NCBI GenBank assembly: GCA_028714275.1 | Contig: JAQTMP010000044.1 | Coordinates: 1 to 6,131, forward strand | Source: Candidatus Paceibacterota bacterium | GTDB taxonomy: Bacteria; Patescibacteriota; Minisyncoccia; Phycocordibacterales; CAINVO01 | Direction: 5' to 3' | DNA length: 6,131 bases | In this document: positions 1 through 5,372 of the stretch, one piece after another | Position numbering within the stretch: position 1 is the stretch's first letter | Layout of the letters: the number at the start of each line of letters is the position of its first letter | Program-made: the position numbers and the translations under genes | Notes under the pieces: model-generated | What the model saw: the letters and a program-made list of their open reading frames with translations, nothing else | What the model was told of the DNA's origin: nothing | Database searches by the model: none

Positions 1-34
1 AAAAATTCCTAAAAAATAATTGCCCAAACCAACC

Positions 35-66
35 AAAAAAACGCCCCGGCTGTCCGAGGCGTTTTT
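35..66. terminator. Bidirectional Rho-independent terminator
   Basis: The stem pairs ACGCC (41-45) with GGCGT (58-62). It continues inward as CGG (47-49) with CCG (54-56) around a CTGT loop, with one C/A mismatch. An A-run precedes it and a T-run follows it, so both strands read a GC-rich hairpin followed by U's. It lies about 20 bp beyond the stop of the P-loop kinase gene and most likely ends the minus-strand three-gene unit. It would also stop a transcript entering on the plus strand. The bases to its left (1-34) are A-rich and show no gene. Confidence 0.8.
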
Positions 67-87
67 CTTTGGCAGATATTTTTAGGT

Positions 88-642
88 TTAACCTTTTAAT
101 TTTAAAACGAGGGCATCTACCTGTTTATACAAATCTTCCAGACTAGCATTGTTGTCTAGCAAATATTTGGCTTCTTTCATGACAATTGGAATTTCTTTTT
201 CCGCCTCGGCCTCATGTTCACGCACAAACGCTTCAAATGTTTTTTCGCTGTCCCCTACATTTTCATTTCTCTTTTTTATGCGTTCATATCTGATTTTTGG
301 TTCAGCTTCAATTTTGACCAAGACAAACTGCGGCAACTTTTTTAAATAAGCAATGTCCGCCATCCGACGGGCTCCGTCTACCACCACCATCTCGGCCTCC
401 AGTTTGTCGGCGTCATTGGCAATGACCTTGGCCAAAAGCTCTTCTCCAAAAAGTTGGCGCAGCCCTGTCGAGGCCTTCTGCATATTTTCGCGGCTTTTTT
501 CCAAACAAAGACGATCCATGACATCCCGCAAAATAGTAGAATACTGGCAGTATTTTGCAGCATATTTTTGACCCATATATTTTTTGACCACATCTTTGCC
601 GCTGGCCATTTCTCCCACTAAGCCAATCACCATTTTTGCCAT
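88..642 (-). CDS. P-loop (deoxy)nucleotide/dephospho-CoA kinase-like protein
   Basis: A 184-aa P-loop protein of the adenylate-kinase-like fold. The Walker A loop is GEMASGKD (residues 10-17), followed by a Walker B-like strand VVVDGARR (86-93). An Arg-rich lid-like region holds R118, R121 and R125, and the Glu-rich segment (about 136-150) looks like the C-terminal part of dephospho-CoA kinase or archaeal UPF0200-type proteins. The usual Ser/Thr after the Walker Lys is Asp (GKD), which I know from phage deoxynucleoside-monophosphate kinases (GKDT). It lies 12 bp downstream of the dCMP deaminase gene, in the same transcription unit, so a role in dNMP phosphorylation is plausible. Substrate cannot be settled from sequence; dephospho-CoA kinase is the main alternative. 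There is no Shine-Dalgarno. Met1 is chosen because it is the first Met after the upstream stop, but Met4 is possible. Confidence 0.75.
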   Translation of the reverse strand: MAKMVIGLVGEMASGKDVVKKYMGQKYAAKYCQYSTILRDVMDRLCLEKSRENMQKASTGLRQLFGEELLAKVIANDADKLEAEMVVVDGARRMADIAYLKKLPQFVLVKIEAEPKIRYERIKKRNENVGDSEKTFEAFVREHEAEAEKEIPIVMKEAKYLLDNNASLEDLYKQVDALVLKLKG

Positions 643-654
643 ATATTTATACTT

Positions 655-1158
655 TTATTTCATATCTTCATAAACCTCCAGGGCGTCATCCAAAAGCTCA
701 AACTGGACGCCTGATTCTTTAAAAATTTCTTTGCTGCGCCCTCCCCCATGATAATCTTTAGTCGCCACCACTCTTGTAATCCCGGCATTGATGATCATTT
801 TGGCGCAAACATAGCAAGGGGTCATTTTGCAATAAAGGGTGGCTCCATCAGTGCTCGAGCCAGAACGAGCAGCCTGAGCAACAGCATTTTGCTCAGCATG
901 AGTAGTCCGGACACAGTGACGTGACTGTGTGCCATCTTCTTGCACAACAGTATGCATTTCATGTCCCACTTCATCGCAATGCGCACATCCAGCGGGCGCG
1001 CCGACATAGCCAGTCGAAACGATGCGTTTATCTTTGGCAATGACACAGCCCGACCGTCCCCTATCACAGGTGGAGCGAGCAGCTACCATATCCATGATTC
1101 CTAAAAAATATTCGTCCCAAGATGGGCGTTCCTTTTTTGTATTTTTTTCGCTCATCAT
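655..1158 (-). CDS. dCMP deaminase (cytidine/deoxycytidylate deaminase family)
   Basis: A 167-aa zinc-dependent deaminase, expected to convert dCMP to dUMP, the substrate for thymidylate synthesis. The catalytic zinc signature is complete: H87-A88-E89 (in THAEQNA), with E89 as proton shuttle, and P114-C115-x-x-C118. Family features include the CDRGRSGCVI strand (31-40), the GYVGAPAG loop (50-57) and a Cys/His-rich insert (C58, H60, C61, H66, H81, C82). That insert resembles the second, structural zinc site of T4-type/ComEB dCMP deaminases. Length is normal for the family. The gene starts 3 bp after the stop of the upstream membrane protein and precedes the P-loop kinase by 12 bp, so the three are probably co-transcribed. 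There is no Shine-Dalgarno; the start is one of two adjacent ATG codons. The dCMP assignment rests on the insert and the GYVGAPAG loop; a broader cytidine deaminase role is less likely. Confidence 0.92.
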   Translation of the reverse strand: MMSEKNTKKERPSWDEYFLGIMDMVAARSTCDRGRSGCVIAKDKRIVSTGYVGAPAGCAHCDEVGHEMHTVVQEDGTQSRHCVRTTHAEQNAVAQAARSGSSTDGATLYCKMTPCYVCAKMIINAGITRVVATKDYHGGGRSKEIFKESGVQFELLDDALEVYEDMK

Positions 1159-1161
1159 AAA

Positions 1162-1494
1162 TTATTCTTTATCGGCCACTGTCCAAACCAAAGAGCCGTC
1201 AGTTTTTCCTTCCGCCTTTTCTATTTTTATATTGGGATTGATTCCTTTGGGTGTGCCGCTGTCAACATCTCCCTCCGTCATAGCTACGATGGGATCATTT
1301 TTCAGACTCGCATTTTCAGCTTCAGATTGAGGGTTTTCGGCGCTTTTTGAATGAGCAAAAAGGGCTACAGCAGCTCCTATTGCCGCCAGGACACCAGCTT
1401 TTTTAGCCACACCTTTTTTCACTTCTGAAAGCTCTGCCTTGACCACACCTACTTCTTCTTGAGGAGCATTAAAATCAAATGATTCTTTGGACAT
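1162..1494 (-). CDS. Small single-pass membrane protein, unknown function
   Basis: A 110-aa protein I do not recognise. An acidic N-terminal stretch (1-25) is followed by a Lys-rich patch (K26, K27, K31, K32), then one short hydrophobic Ala-rich segment (about 33-48, AGVLAAIGAAVALFAH), then a polar tail of about 60 residues. By the positive-inside rule the N-terminus should be cytoplasmic and the tail outside. It is the first gene of a unit with dCMP deaminase (3 bp away) and the P-loop kinase, but nothing in it suggests an enzymatic role in nucleotide metabolism. Its ATG sits exactly 6 nt after a good -10 with a matching -35 box, so the mRNA is probably leaderless. Without homologues the function is open. 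Confidence 0.72.
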   Translation of the reverse strand: MSKESFDFNAPQEEVGVVKAELSEVKKGVAKKAGVLAAIGAAVALFAHSKSAENPQSEAENASLKNDPIVAMTEGDVDSGTPKGINPNIKIEKAEGKTDGSLVWTVADKE

Positions 1495-1500
1495 GGGAAT

Positions 1501-1529
1501 AGTTTAGCATGGGCTTTGAAAAGCGCCAA
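1501..1529 (-). promoter_or_regulatory. Promoter of the membrane protein-dCMP deaminase-kinase unit; leaderless geometry
   Basis: Read on the minus strand: -35 TTGGCG (1524-1529), a 17-nt spacer ending in TGC (1507-1509, extended -10), and -10 TAAACT (1501-1506). Six bases (ATTCCC) then lead directly to the ATG at 1494. Both hexamers match consensus at 4 of 6 positions and the spacing is ideal. Transcription would start at or next to the A of the start codon, leaving no room for a ribosome binding site. Confidence 0.65.
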
Positions 1530-1544
1530 AATATCTAGTCAAGG

Positions 1545-1578
1545 AAAACCCGCAGCTTTGAGAAGCCGCGGGTTTTTT
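1545..1578. terminator. Rho-independent terminator between the 157-aa gene and the membrane-protein promoter
   Basis: The stem pairs CCCGC (1549-1553) with GCGGG (1568-1572), and GCTT (1555-1558) with AAGC (1563-1566), around a TGAG loop with a small A/C bulge. It is bounded by AAAA and TTTTTT. It follows the stop of the 157-aa gene by about 18 bp and separates it from the next promoter. The minus-strand U-tract is UUUUCCUU, weaker than the plus-strand one, so the hairpin is formally bidirectional. A 9-bp inverted repeat surrounds it (see findings). Confidence 0.75.
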
Positions 1579-1595
1579 AGCAGAAATGGCCTTGA

Positions 1596-2069
1596 CTAAA
1601 GCTGTCCCACAATGAGCTGGACAATGTCGGTAATATCGCCCTCGTTATGAGCCTCATACACCTGAAAAAGTGGTTTATACTTTCCCAGAACAGTGTGGGC
1701 ATCGATAATGTCCACATACGCAAGGTTAGTTTTTTCCCTTCCCCTTTGCAGGAGCATGATGAGTGGCCGGCGGAAATCCAGAGCCTTGACGAGCTGGATG
1801 CCTCCCTCCACCGAAATATTATCCGCAAAGAAAACCGCCAGATCAACCTGACCAATCTCCTGTAAAGTGCGGAAGTAAATGTTGTTTTTGAAACAGGGCT
1901 GGCCTTTTTTCACGCCACACTCGGTGTGAATGTCCTTGGCTGTGATGACATGGTGCCCGAGCTCCAAGAGAGCCCCGATTACCAATCCACCGCGAACCCG
2001 AATCCATTCGGGAGCCTGACAATCACCATCCCCAATCAAAATTCGCTTTTTATTTCTATCTCTAAGCAT
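1596..2069 (-). CDS. Unrecognised Rossmann-like protein, possibly nucleoside deoxyribosyltransferase-like
   Basis: A 157-aa soluble protein with an alternating beta/alpha pattern: strand KRILIG (8-13), helix 28-38, strand HHVITA (39-44), strand DLAVFFAD (76-83), helix 89-98 and strand RPLIMLL (101-107). The segment D-x-x-V-F-F-x-D followed by S-V-E-G-G-I-Q-L and then RPLIML resembles the core of the nucleoside 2-deoxyribosyltransferase family (D...GIEL...GKPVI). On that alignment the catalytic Glu would be Gln92, with Glu88 as an upstream alternative. This is a pattern impression, not a firm family match. The gene is alone between its own promoter and a terminator. It has the only convincing Shine-Dalgarno in the window (AAGAAAGG, 5 nt before the ATG), which supports the start. 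The nearby dCMP deaminase unit makes a nucleotide-related role attractive but unproven. Confidence 0.65.
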   Translation of the reverse strand: MLRDRNKKRILIGDGDCQAPEWIRVRGGLVIGALLELGHHVITAKDIHTECGVKKGQPCFKNNIYFRTLQEIGQVDLAVFFADNISVEGGIQLVKALDFRRPLIMLLQRGREKTNLAYVDIIDAHTVLGKYKPLFQVYEAHNEGDITDIVQLIVGQL

Positions 2070-2106
2070 TTTTACCTTTCTTGTAAAAATTCAAATCTCT
2101 TTTTTT

Positions 2107-2134
2107 ACTTTAACATCCCCCAACTAGCTGTCAA
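2107..2134 (-). promoter_or_regulatory. Promoter of the 157-aa gene
   Basis: On the minus strand there is a perfect -35 TTGACA (2129-2134), a 16-nt spacer ending in TGT, and -10 TAAAGT (2107-2112). The start codon is 37 nt beyond the -10, so the transcript should carry a leader of about 30 nt containing AAGAAAGG, unlike the leaderless-type promoters elsewhere in the window. The box lies just outside the left end of the inverted-repeat element (2149). Confidence 0.65.
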
Positions 2135-2148
2135 CATTCAGAGCCAAA

Positions 2149-2274
2149 TAAAATAACTAAAAAATAAATACTCTTTTTGGAGACCCCGCAGCCAAAGCGT
2201 TGGCGAGGATAAGGAAAATTTCAGTAGAAATTTTCCGTGTCTCAAAAAAGAGTACTTATTTTTTAGTTATTTTA
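2149..2274. repeat. 126-bp cruciform/MITE-like inverted-repeat element abutting rplK
   Basis: The terminal arms 2149-2184 and 2239-2274 are inverted repeats of 36 nt with only two mismatches. Inside are two further hairpins: GCCAA (2191-2195) with TTGGC (2200-2204) around AGCG, and a perfect 10-bp stem GGAAAATTTC (2213-2222) with GAAATTTTCC (2227-2236) around AGTA. Folded, it forms a long stem with a two-hairpin head. The right arm covers the last codons and stop of rplK (TAA at 2267-2269). The outer ends read TA...TA, which could be a TA target duplication of a mariner-type MITE, though this is only suggestive. It may also act as the rplK terminator, since the minus-strand left arm ends in a T-rich run. 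It encodes no protein. Confidence 0.8.
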
Positions 2275-2689
2275 CTTCTACTCCCATTGACCGACATGTC
2301 CCTTCAACAATCTTCATAGCGGCCTCGACGGTATTGGCGTTGAGATCCGACATTTTCTTTTCAGCAATTTCTTTGATTTGAGCTTTGGTAATCTTGCCCA
2401 CTTTTTTGGCCACATTTGTACCAGAGCCTTTTTCCACTCCAAGAGCTTTTAAAATGAGAGAAGACGCTGGAGGAGTTTTGAGGACAAAATCATAAGAGCG
2501 ATCTTCATAGACTGTAATAGCTACAGGCACGATGTCCCCCATCATTTTAGCCGTAGCGGCGTTAAATTTGGTGACAAAGTCACCAATATTGATACCCGCC
2601 TGGCCGAGAGCGGGGCCTACTGGAGGCGCAGGATTAGCTTTGCCCGCTGGGATGACTAGCTTGAGTTGTTTAATGATTTTTTTAGCCAT
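2267..2689 (-). CDS. rplK: Large ribosomal subunit protein L11 (uL11)
   Basis: A 140-aa full-length L11, which binds the GTPase-associated centre of 23S rRNA and supports factor binding and stringent-response signalling. The N-terminal domain carries the hallmark Pro-rich segment ANPAPPVGPALGQAGIN (18-34), and TVYEDRSYDF (59-68) and KTPPAS (71-76) are diagnostic. The C-terminal RNA-binding domain (about 76-140) has KVGKITKAQIKEIA (96-109) and the final GTCRSMGVEV helix. It follows nusG by 20 bp in the conserved secE-nusG-rplK order. rplA, usually next, is missing here: the inverted-repeat element begins within the last codons. There is no Shine-Dalgarno before the ATG. Confidence 0.98.
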   Translation of the reverse strand: MAKKIIKQLKLVIPAGKANPAPPVGPALGQAGINIGDFVTKFNAATAKMMGDIVPVAITVYEDRSYDFVLKTPPASSLILKALGVEKGSGTNVAKKVGKITKAQIKEIAEKKMSDLNANTVEAAMKIVEGTCRSMGVEVK

Positions 2690-2709
2690 AAAGGTTTTAT
2701 GATACTAGC

Positions 2710-3252
2710 TTATATTTTTCGAACTTGCAAGAAATCGAGCTCGACAGGCGTCTCGCGGCCGAACATAGAAACAAGCACTTTTACTTTGCCTCGTTCCTCG
2801 TCGACTTCGCTGACTTTACCTTCAAGATCCTTAAATGGACCGTCGCCAATGTTGACGGCATCTCCAACTGAAAGATCAATCTTGTGTTTGACAGTGTCTA
2901 CACTCATTCGCTTAAAGAGAGCCTCGACTTCTTTTTTATCTAGAGGCACTGGATACACGCCTGATCCGACGAAGCCAGTCACTCGAGGAGTGTTGCGCAC
3001 CATAAACCACGAATCATCGGTCACGATCATTTCTACCAACACATAGCCTGGATAGATTTTTTCTTCTTCCTCGACGCGCTTGCCCGCTTTTATTTTGATT
3101 TTCTTTTCAGTTGGGACAATCACATTAAAAATCTTGTCCTCCATGAAGAGCGACTCTATGCGCTGCTTGAGATTGCGCATCACTGCGTTCTCATACCCAG
3201 CATAGGTGTGAATGGCATACCAGTTTCGTTCCCCTTCTTCTTGTTTGCTCAT
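2710..3252 (-). CDS. nusG: Transcription termination/antitermination protein NusG
   Basis: A 180-aa NusG that binds RNA polymerase through its N-terminal domain and can couple it to ribosomal S10 or Rho through its C-terminal KOW domain. The NGN domain (about 9-107) contains NWYAIHTYAGYE (10-21) and the diagnostic KIYPGYVLVEM (65-75), then the VTGFVG strand (91-96). The KOW domain (about 126-180) has VGDAVNIGDGPFKDLEGKV (128-146), with the typical GPF...G motif, and ends in LQVRKI. It has normal length and no insertions. It sits 44 bp downstream of secE, and rplK follows by 20 bp, the usual bacterial arrangement. No Shine-Dalgarno is visible. The 44-bp A/T-rich gap (3253-3296) holds no clear signal. 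Confidence 0.98.
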   Translation of the reverse strand: MSKQEEGERNWYAIHTYAGYENAVMRNLKQRIESLFMEDKIFNVIVPTEKKIKIKAGKRVEEEEKIYPGYVLVEMIVTDDSWFMVRNTPRVTGFVGSGVYPVPLDKKEVEALFKRMSVDTVKHKIDLSVGDAVNIGDGPFKDLEGKVSEVDEERGKVKVLVSMFGRETPVELDFLQVRKI

Positions 3253-3296
3253 ATTTTTTTGAAATTAAGTTGAGGTTGGTTAAATTTGAATAAAAA

Positions 3297-3473
3297 TTAA
3301 ATAAAGTTTTTGAGAATTTGAGAGAAAAGGGAATCAAAAGCGCCCAGAAAAGCGGCCAGGAGGAGTGAGCTGACGATCACAAAAACGGTGTAAAAAGCCG
3401 CTTCCTTGCGCGTAGGCCAGGTAGTATGCTTCATTTCAGCCCGTGTTTCATTGATATAATTGATGATTCCCAT
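3297..3473 (-). CDS. secE: Preprotein translocase subunit SecE
   Basis: A 58-aa protein found by direct translation. It starts MGIINYINETRAEMK, continues with the diagnostic SecE clamp motif WPTRKEA (19-25), then one membrane helix (about 27-47, FYTVFVIVSSLLLAAFLGAF) and a short tail ending KNFI. This is the single-helix SecE form found outside the enterobacteria. With SecY and SecG it forms the membrane export channel. The position immediately upstream of nusG confirms the assignment. The ATG lies exactly 6 nt after a TAAAAT -10 box, suggesting a leaderless mRNA, and no Shine-Dalgarno is present. The stop is TAA at 3297-3299. Confidence 0.95.
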   Translation of the reverse strand: MGIINYINETRAEMKHTTWPTRKEAAFYTVFVIVSSLLLAAFLGAFDSLFSQILKNFI

Positions 3474-3479
3474 AGTAAT

Positions 3480-3485
3480 ATTTTA
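3480..3485 (-). promoter_or_regulatory. -10 box of the secE-nusG-rplK operon; leaderless geometry
   Basis: On the minus strand TAAAAT (5 of 6 consensus) is followed by six bases, ATTACT, and then the secE ATG. No good -35 hexamer is seen at 16-18 nt; that space is filled by a 12-bp tandem repeat. A promoter is expected here because a terminator separates secE from the gene upstream. Confidence 0.55.
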
Positions 3486-3489
3486 TGTT

Positions 3490-3513
3490 ATCTAGCCTTT
3501 TAGCTAGCCTTTT
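3490..3513 (-). repeat. 12-bp tandem direct repeat upstream of the secE promoter
   Basis: On the minus strand two adjacent copies, AAAAGGCTAGCT and AAAAGGCTAGAT, match at 11 of 12 positions. They end 4 nt before the -10 box and occupy the normal -35 region. They could be an activator or repressor site, or replace the -35 element. Binding is inferred only from position and repetition. Confidence 0.6.
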
Positions 3514-3520
3514 TCTTACT

Positions 3521-3540
3521 AAAAAACCCCTGTCGGGGCG
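3521..3540 (-). terminator. Rho-independent terminator after the SIMPL gene
   Basis: On the minus strand GCCCC-GACA-GGGG is followed by six T's. The CCCC/GGGG stem (3535-3538 with 3527-3530) has a 4-nt loop. It lies about 50 bp after the SIMPL stop and ends the PAP2-folD-SIMPL block ahead of the secE promoter. The stem is short, but pure G-C with a good U-tract. The rest of 3541-3591 shows no gene. Confidence 0.8.
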
Positions 3541-3591
3541 ATTTAGTGCCATATTAGTACGATTGGGGAAAAAAGTCAAATGCTCAAATTT

Positions 3592-4422
3592 CTACTGAAT
3601 CTCGTAGTTGACTGTTACATCCGAAATAATTTTGTTCTCGCCTGTAGGCAGAGCGGGTGCACCAGAGGCGGCTGAATCCTGAACCCCGGCCATCATATTT
3701 TTATACATAGGCACAGGTACGCCGCCGCCTGTTGATTCAGAAAACCCGGTCACTTTGCCAAGAGAAACGCCTAGAGATTTTGCGAGACGAAGAGCCTCCA
3801 TCCGAGCATTCGCGATAGCAATATCCCGAGCTTGATACTTTAGGGCGTCAAGACTATCGACGGTCATAGATAAATCACCGATTGTGCCTATATTCAAAGC
3901 TCCTAGACCAGCGATGAGAGTGCCGGCTTGGTCGAGCTTGCGCACTTTGACACTGACTGTTTGATTGACATCGTAGCCCGTGATCGTGGCGTTTGGCTGA
4001 GGACAGACTCGGCCGGTACAGACAGTCGTACTGTATACGTAATGTGGATTGGTGTTATAGCTTTCAGTTTTAATATCCTTTTCGTCTACGCCTGATTTCT
4101 TGAGAAAATTAAGAGCGGCGTTGCCTTTGTCCGCCACCAATTTTTGGGCAGCTGCAATAGTGGGAGCCGTTTCACTCAAAGTAAAGGAAAAAGTACCAAT
4201 ATCTGGAACAGCACTGACGCTTCCCTCTCCCGACACTGTGATCACATTGTGCTCGGTCGCACTTTCACCGATAGTAGGATAGGTACGGACTTCGTTGACT
4301 GTTTTTGCGATTAAAAAAATACTGAGGAGGCCTAAAAAAGTGATGAGGGCAAAAGAGATATTTCTACCATTTTCACTTGCATCAAACCAATTATTATCTT
4401 TTGAATTATTTTGTGTTGCCAT
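3592..4422 (-). CDS. Membrane-anchored SIMPL-domain (DUF541) protein
   Basis: A 276-aa protein with a polar N-terminus (1-21), one membrane helix (about 22-40, ISFALITFLGLLSIFLIAK) and an extracytoplasmic SIMPL/DUF541 domain (about 58-276). The domain is recognised by ITVSGEGSVSAVPDIGTFSF (61-80), the ITGYDVNQTVSVKVRKL segment (147-163) and the helix QARDIAIANARMEALRLAKSLG (about 196-217). Family members include the Brucella BP26/OMP28 antigen and E. coli YggE, linked to oxidative-stress tolerance and able to form ring oligomers; the biochemical role is unclear. Two cysteines, C135 and C140, sit in an inserted loop and could form a disulfide. It lies 18 bp after folD, but a promoter at the folD stop suggests independent transcription. 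The stop is TAG. Confidence 0.92.
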   Translation of the reverse strand: MATQNNSKDNNWFDASENGRNISFALITFLGLLSIFLIAKTVNEVRTYPTIGESATEHNVITVSGEGSVSAVPDIGTFSFTLSETAPTIAAAQKLVADKGNAALNFLKKSGVDEKDIKTESYNTNPHYVYSTTVCTGRVCPQPNATITGYDVNQTVSVKVRKLDQAGTLIAGLGALNIGTIGDLSMTVDSLDALKYQARDIAIANARMEALRLAKSLGVSLGKVTGFSESTGGGVPVPMYKNMMAGVQDSAASGAPALPTGENKIISDVTVNYEIQ

Positions 4423-4428
4423 GCGTAT

Positions 4429-4437
4429 ATTGTAGCA
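4429..4437 (-). promoter_or_regulatory. Extended -10 promoter of the SIMPL gene; leaderless geometry
   Basis: On the minus strand TGC-TACAAT (5 of 6 consensus plus the extended TGn) is followed by six bases, ATACGC, and the SIMPL ATG. The box lies in the 18-bp gap after the folD stop. No good -35 is present, as is common for extended -10 promoters. No Shine-Dalgarno could fit. Confidence 0.65.
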
Positions 4438-4440
4438 TGT

Positions 4441-5358
4441 TTATTTTTTTGAAAGGGGTTGTTTTTCACAAGAGCTGATCTCGCAAGCATCCAGCAGATT
4501 GAGAAAAAGTGAGGCCACGGTCATGGGACCAACCCCTCGAGGGACTGGGGAAAGGGCTTTGACTATGTGGGCCACTTTGTCTGCGTCCACATCTCCAACC
4601 AGCCGAAAACCACTCGAGGATACTTTGTCTGGAACAGCGGTGATACCGACATCTATGACTGTCTGGTGGGGTGAGACGAGCGCCGGGCCGATCAGCTTGG
4701 GGTGGCCGACAGCCACCACCAGCACATCGGCCCGGCGCGTTTCCTCGCTGAGTTTTTTAGTCTGACCATGACAAATAGTCACTGTCGCATTCCTTTTCAG
4801 ACAGGCCAATGCGATGGGTAGGCCCACCAGCTTTGACCTGCCCACTACGACTACTTTTTTCCCCTCAAGCTTTACTCCATAAAAATCCAGCATGGCCAGT
4901 ACCCCGCGAGCTGTAGCTGGCGTGTGGGGCGACATAGCTCCAATCCCGTCGACATCTTTTCTTGGATCTATGATTTTCACTACGTCATCTTCCTCAATTC
5001 CTTCAGGTAACGGAAACTGCACAATAATCCCATCTACCTTTAAATCCTCGTTTAAACTTTTTATTTTAGTCAACAATCTTTTCTGCAGATTTTTTTGAGA
5101 TTTTATTTCCGAAAACTTTATGTGTTCTGTGCTAACTCCTATTGTTTCGCCAAACATTTTTTTCTGTCTGATATAGCGATTGGATTCTTCCCTGTCACCC
5201 AATTGCACGATAGCTAGACAAGGCTTGCGACCAGATTGCATTAAAAAAGCCTTAGACTTTCTCTGTAAAATATTTATAACCCTTTCTCTCACTGGCAGCC
5301 CTCCGAGCACTTGGGCCGGCTTTTTATTTAACTTTATTTTAAAGGCTTTTCTTTTCAT
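4441..5358 (-). CDS. folD: Bifunctional methylenetetrahydrofolate dehydrogenase/cyclohydrolase FolD
   Basis: A 305-aa FolD that interconverts 5,10-methylene-THF and 10-formyl-THF through methenyl-THF using NADP. The catalytic Tyr/Lys pair appears as Y62-I-R-Q-K66. VDGIIVQFPLP (108-118) and DPRKDVDG (131-138) mark the folate site; GRSKLVGLP (173-181) is the dinucleotide-binding loop; PVPRGVGPMTVASL (271-284) is the conserved C-terminal signature. The usual PCTP segment reads PHTP (144-147) with two extra residues before RGV, a small departure next to the active site. Length exceeds the E. coli enzyme slightly, through a basic N-terminus (KRKAFKIKLNKK) and a polar C-terminal tail. It starts 14 bp after the PAP2 stop with no Shine-Dalgarno, and is probably co-transcribed with PAP2. 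It would supply methylene-THF for thymidylate synthesis. Confidence 0.97.
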   Translation of the reverse strand: MKRKAFKIKLNKKPAQVLGGLPVRERVINILQRKSKAFLMQSGRKPCLAIVQLGDREESNRYIRQKKMFGETIGVSTEHIKFSEIKSQKNLQKRLLTKIKSLNEDLKVDGIIVQFPLPEGIEEDDVVKIIDPRKDVDGIGAMSPHTPATARGVLAMLDFYGVKLEGKKVVVVGRSKLVGLPIALACLKRNATVTICHGQTKKLSEETRRADVLVVAVGHPKLIGPALVSPHQTVIDVGITAVPDKVSSSGFRLVGDVDADKVAHIVKALSPVPRGVGPMTVASLFLNLLDACEISSCEKQPLSKK

Positions 5359-5372
5359 TTTTATAATTTACT

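Noticed and set aside
2213..2236. On the minus strand the hairpin contains AATTTCTACT, resembling the 3' part of Cas12a CRISPR repeats.
   Set aside because: The matching GTAGAT half is absent, the stem is a simple palindrome with a CTACT-side loop, there is no repeat-spacer array and no cas gene.
2666..3046. Plus-strand open frame of 126 aa across rplK/nusG.
   Set aside because: It is antisense to nusG, which has full family motifs; its composition is Ser/Thr-rich, as expected of a shadow frame.
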